57,027 bases of DNA, taken from NCBI RefSeq assembly GCF_028693135.1, contig NZ_JAQUVZ010000022.1, forward strand, positions 1 through 57,027, written 5' to 3'. The position numbers and the translations under genes are program-made. Of the stretch, positions 55,235 to 57,027 are shown piece by piece. Position 1 is the stretch's first letter, and each line of letters begins with the position of its first letter. A model generated the notes under the pieces. It did no database searches. It saw only the letters and a list, made by a program, of their open reading frames with translations, and was not told the DNA's origin. Origin of the DNA: Methanosarcina sp. (GTDB taxonomy: Archaea > Halobacteriota > Methanosarcinia > Methanosarcinales > Methanosarcinaceae).

Positions 55235-57027
55235 ACGAACAGAAAAATAATTTTGGTATTGTTAACTCTGATTCTGAGCAGTGGTGTCTGCTTGGCTGAT
55301 AGTTATGTAGGCGGAATCCCTCTTACCTCTGTCCACAGCGGAACAGTAAGTGGTGGGGTATATTGTGACAGCTATTATGGAATGGAAGACCAGCAAGCAA
55401 AAGTGTCCAATACTATCGAAAAGACATTTACGATTCCAGATAATGCCGAGGTCGAATGGGCAACGCTGCTCACAACCGTTTACTGTGGGCATATGCAAAA
55501 CAATTATCAAGGGACCGCAAAAGTAGATCTTAATGGACAAACCCTAGGAACCGAAACTCTGAACGTTCCATTTACATATTCTTACAACGGAGGAAACGGG
55601 TATGTTCAGGTTAATGATCATGTGAACAGGGTAACAAGTGACTACATGATGAATTATGATGTCACAAGCCTTGTAAAATCCGGGGAAAACACAGCTGTAG
55701 TAAAAACCGATCCTCTTGATAGTTCATTCGATGGAAGGATAAGACTGATCACCCTTGTTGTGGCTTACAATGACGGCAGTGAGAAAACAATCTGGTATCA
55801 GGTCAACCGTGGACATGATGCAGATAGTTATTATAGTGACGATGAACTGGGTAAAAATTATGTGGGAAGTACGGTTTTTCAGGCGGCTTTACCTGAAGAC
55901 TCTTCTCTGACTGATGCAGAGCTTACACTTGTATACCAGGCAAGCGCAGACGCAGCATACACTTTTAATGGAAATACCATTACTTCAGGCACGCCTCAAG
56001 GAACTTTTACCGGGTCCGATACATGGGATGTTAAGGATTCCTTAAAATCGTCTGGCATGAATACTTTGACCTATGATAGAATGGGCTCGTTCTATAAAAA
56101 TGTCCTTGGCATTCTGACAGCAGAATACACTACATCGTCCTCGGATGACACCACTGATGATACATCTGCAGACAACACTACCGATGATAAATCCTCAGCT
56201 GACCTTGGTGTACAGGCAATAAAAGTCTCGCACAATAGTGCAGCAAAAGCCTGGGAAAACCTGGACAACACCGTAAATGTTACTGTAATAAACAATGGGC
56301 CGAAAGATGCAGGCAGTTTTGTCCTCGAACTTTATTCCGATGAGTCTCTACTTGAAAGTAAACCGATTACTGGACTTGCAAATGGAGCTACAGAAGCAGT
56401 TGAATTTGCCTGGAAGCCTGTAGAAGTAAAGAATTATACCCTCAAGGCAGTTGTCGTTCCAGGCTCTACTATAAGCGATACGAATGCGACAAATGATGAA
56501 CTGAGCAAAATCCAGGAGGTTATGCATAACGGTTATGCTGGGGACAAACCCCTTGAAACCTATACCCACGGCACTGTTAAAGGAAACATTATTTACGACT
56601 ATGGAAACAGCAGTTACATTAAGATATCCTCCGGTGGTACATGCACAGTAAGCCACTCCCTGGAGCTTCCTGAAGGGGCAACTGTGAAGTTTTCAAGGCT
56701 CTATAATTTCTGGACCTGGAGTGCAACAGGTAATACTGGAGTCATTCCTTCCATGAGCCTGGAGTTCGAAGGCAGTTCCCTTACTCCAGAAGCTGAATAC
56801 AGTGATCAGAAAGGTTGGGGTTCATATGATTACCCAACCGGGACATGGGCTTATGATGTAACAAAGCTTGTGAGCGGAAGCGGAAATTATACCACAACAA
56901 TCACAAACACCAATAGCGATTTGCAAAACAATTTCTGCGTTGATGGGATAGCCCTGCTCGTAGTGTATGAAGATGCCTCAGGAAAGGAAATCGAATACTG
57001 GATTAATGAAGGCTGCGATGCGGTAAG
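55235..57027 (+). CDS. DUF3344/CARDB surface protein, 3'-truncated; apparent ACG start
   Basis: Open to the end of the window (597 codons visible). The N-terminus would read MNRKIILVLLTLILSSGVCL, a good signal peptide, if ACG at 55235 is used; the SD AGGAGG is 7 bases upstream and no ATG is in place. A DUF3344 region (SYVGGIPLTSVHSGTVSGGV, YDVTSLVKSGENTAV) covers about residues 20-290. An Asp/Thr linker (DDTTDDTSADNTTDD) leads to a CARDB-like domain (LDNTVNVTVINNGPKDAGSF), then a second DUF3344 region (TYTHGTVKGNIIYDYGN). It is probably an exported, cell-surface repeat protein of the kind abundant in Methanosarcina. Confidence 0.82.

Overview
The window looks like chromosomal DNA of a methanogenic archaeon of the genus Methanosarcina. 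Support comes from the archaeal order EF-2, EF-1A, S10; a GHMP-type (archaeal) shikimate kinase; archaeal DUF357, UPF0212/DUF555 and DUF2073 proteins; diphthamide enzymes; PGF-pre-PGF and DUF3344 surface proteins; AT-rich and unusually long intergenic regions; and TTG/GTG starts behind strong Shine-Dalgarno (SD) sites. The species cannot be fixed by reading alone. No tRNA, rRNA, CRISPR array or complete insertion sequence was seen.

Layout. 1-4.1 kb: the end of the str-type translation operon (EF-2 cut by the window edge, EF-1A, S10). 4.6-9.7 kb: three exported proteins, two with archaeosortase-like C-termini. 9.7-10.6 kb: a non-coding dispersed repeat that contains an 11/22-bp minisatellite. 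10.6-17.8 kb: nucleotidyltransferase, M20 amidohydrolase, GNAT, GH15 glucoamylase-like enzyme, a 56-residue zinc-ribbon protein, WrbA. 18.1-23.5 kb: surface glycan/lipid glycosylation genes (three glycosyltransferases, a UPF0104 membrane protein, a methyltransferase). 23.9-30.5 kb: stand-alone HsdR-N nuclease-like protein, lipoprotein, RimK-type ligase, two TPR proteins around a HAD phosphatase. 31.5-34 kb: a degenerate response regulator, a small winged-helix regulator and a thioredoxin/thioredoxin reductase pair. 34-38 kb: DphB, DUF357, UPF0212, PfkB kinase and a Dph6-like ATP-PP-loop enzyme. 38.9-40.5 kb: shikimate kinase, chorismate mutase and PurE in one operon. 40.7-44.5 kb: AbrB-PhoU regulator, then an Era-like GTPase/DUF2073 operon resembling haloarchaeal OapA/ArvA-OapB/ArvB. 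45-54.5 kb: hexuloisomerase, aminotransferase, CcdA, NOG1, CBS regulator, HisE, LeuC/AksD-type dehydratase and a cysteine-cluster protein. 55.2 kb to the end: a large DUF3344/CARDB surface protein cut by the window edge.

Themes. EF-2, the only known substrate of diphthamide synthesis, lies in the same window as two enzymes of that pathway. Intergenic DNA is full of short tandem arrays, each with its own unit and a period from 11 to 75 bp; one is made from the duplicated 3' end of trxB. Two intergenic loci 43 kb apart (9.75 and 53.0 kb) share a hairpin-bearing repeat of at least two conserved blocks. A 123-bp MITE-like element lies at 44.75 kb. Three genes (55235, 16077 and 40767) seem to begin at ACG, ATT and ATA, each at a usable distance from an SD-like sequence. 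All functions are read from sequence motifs; no search was run.
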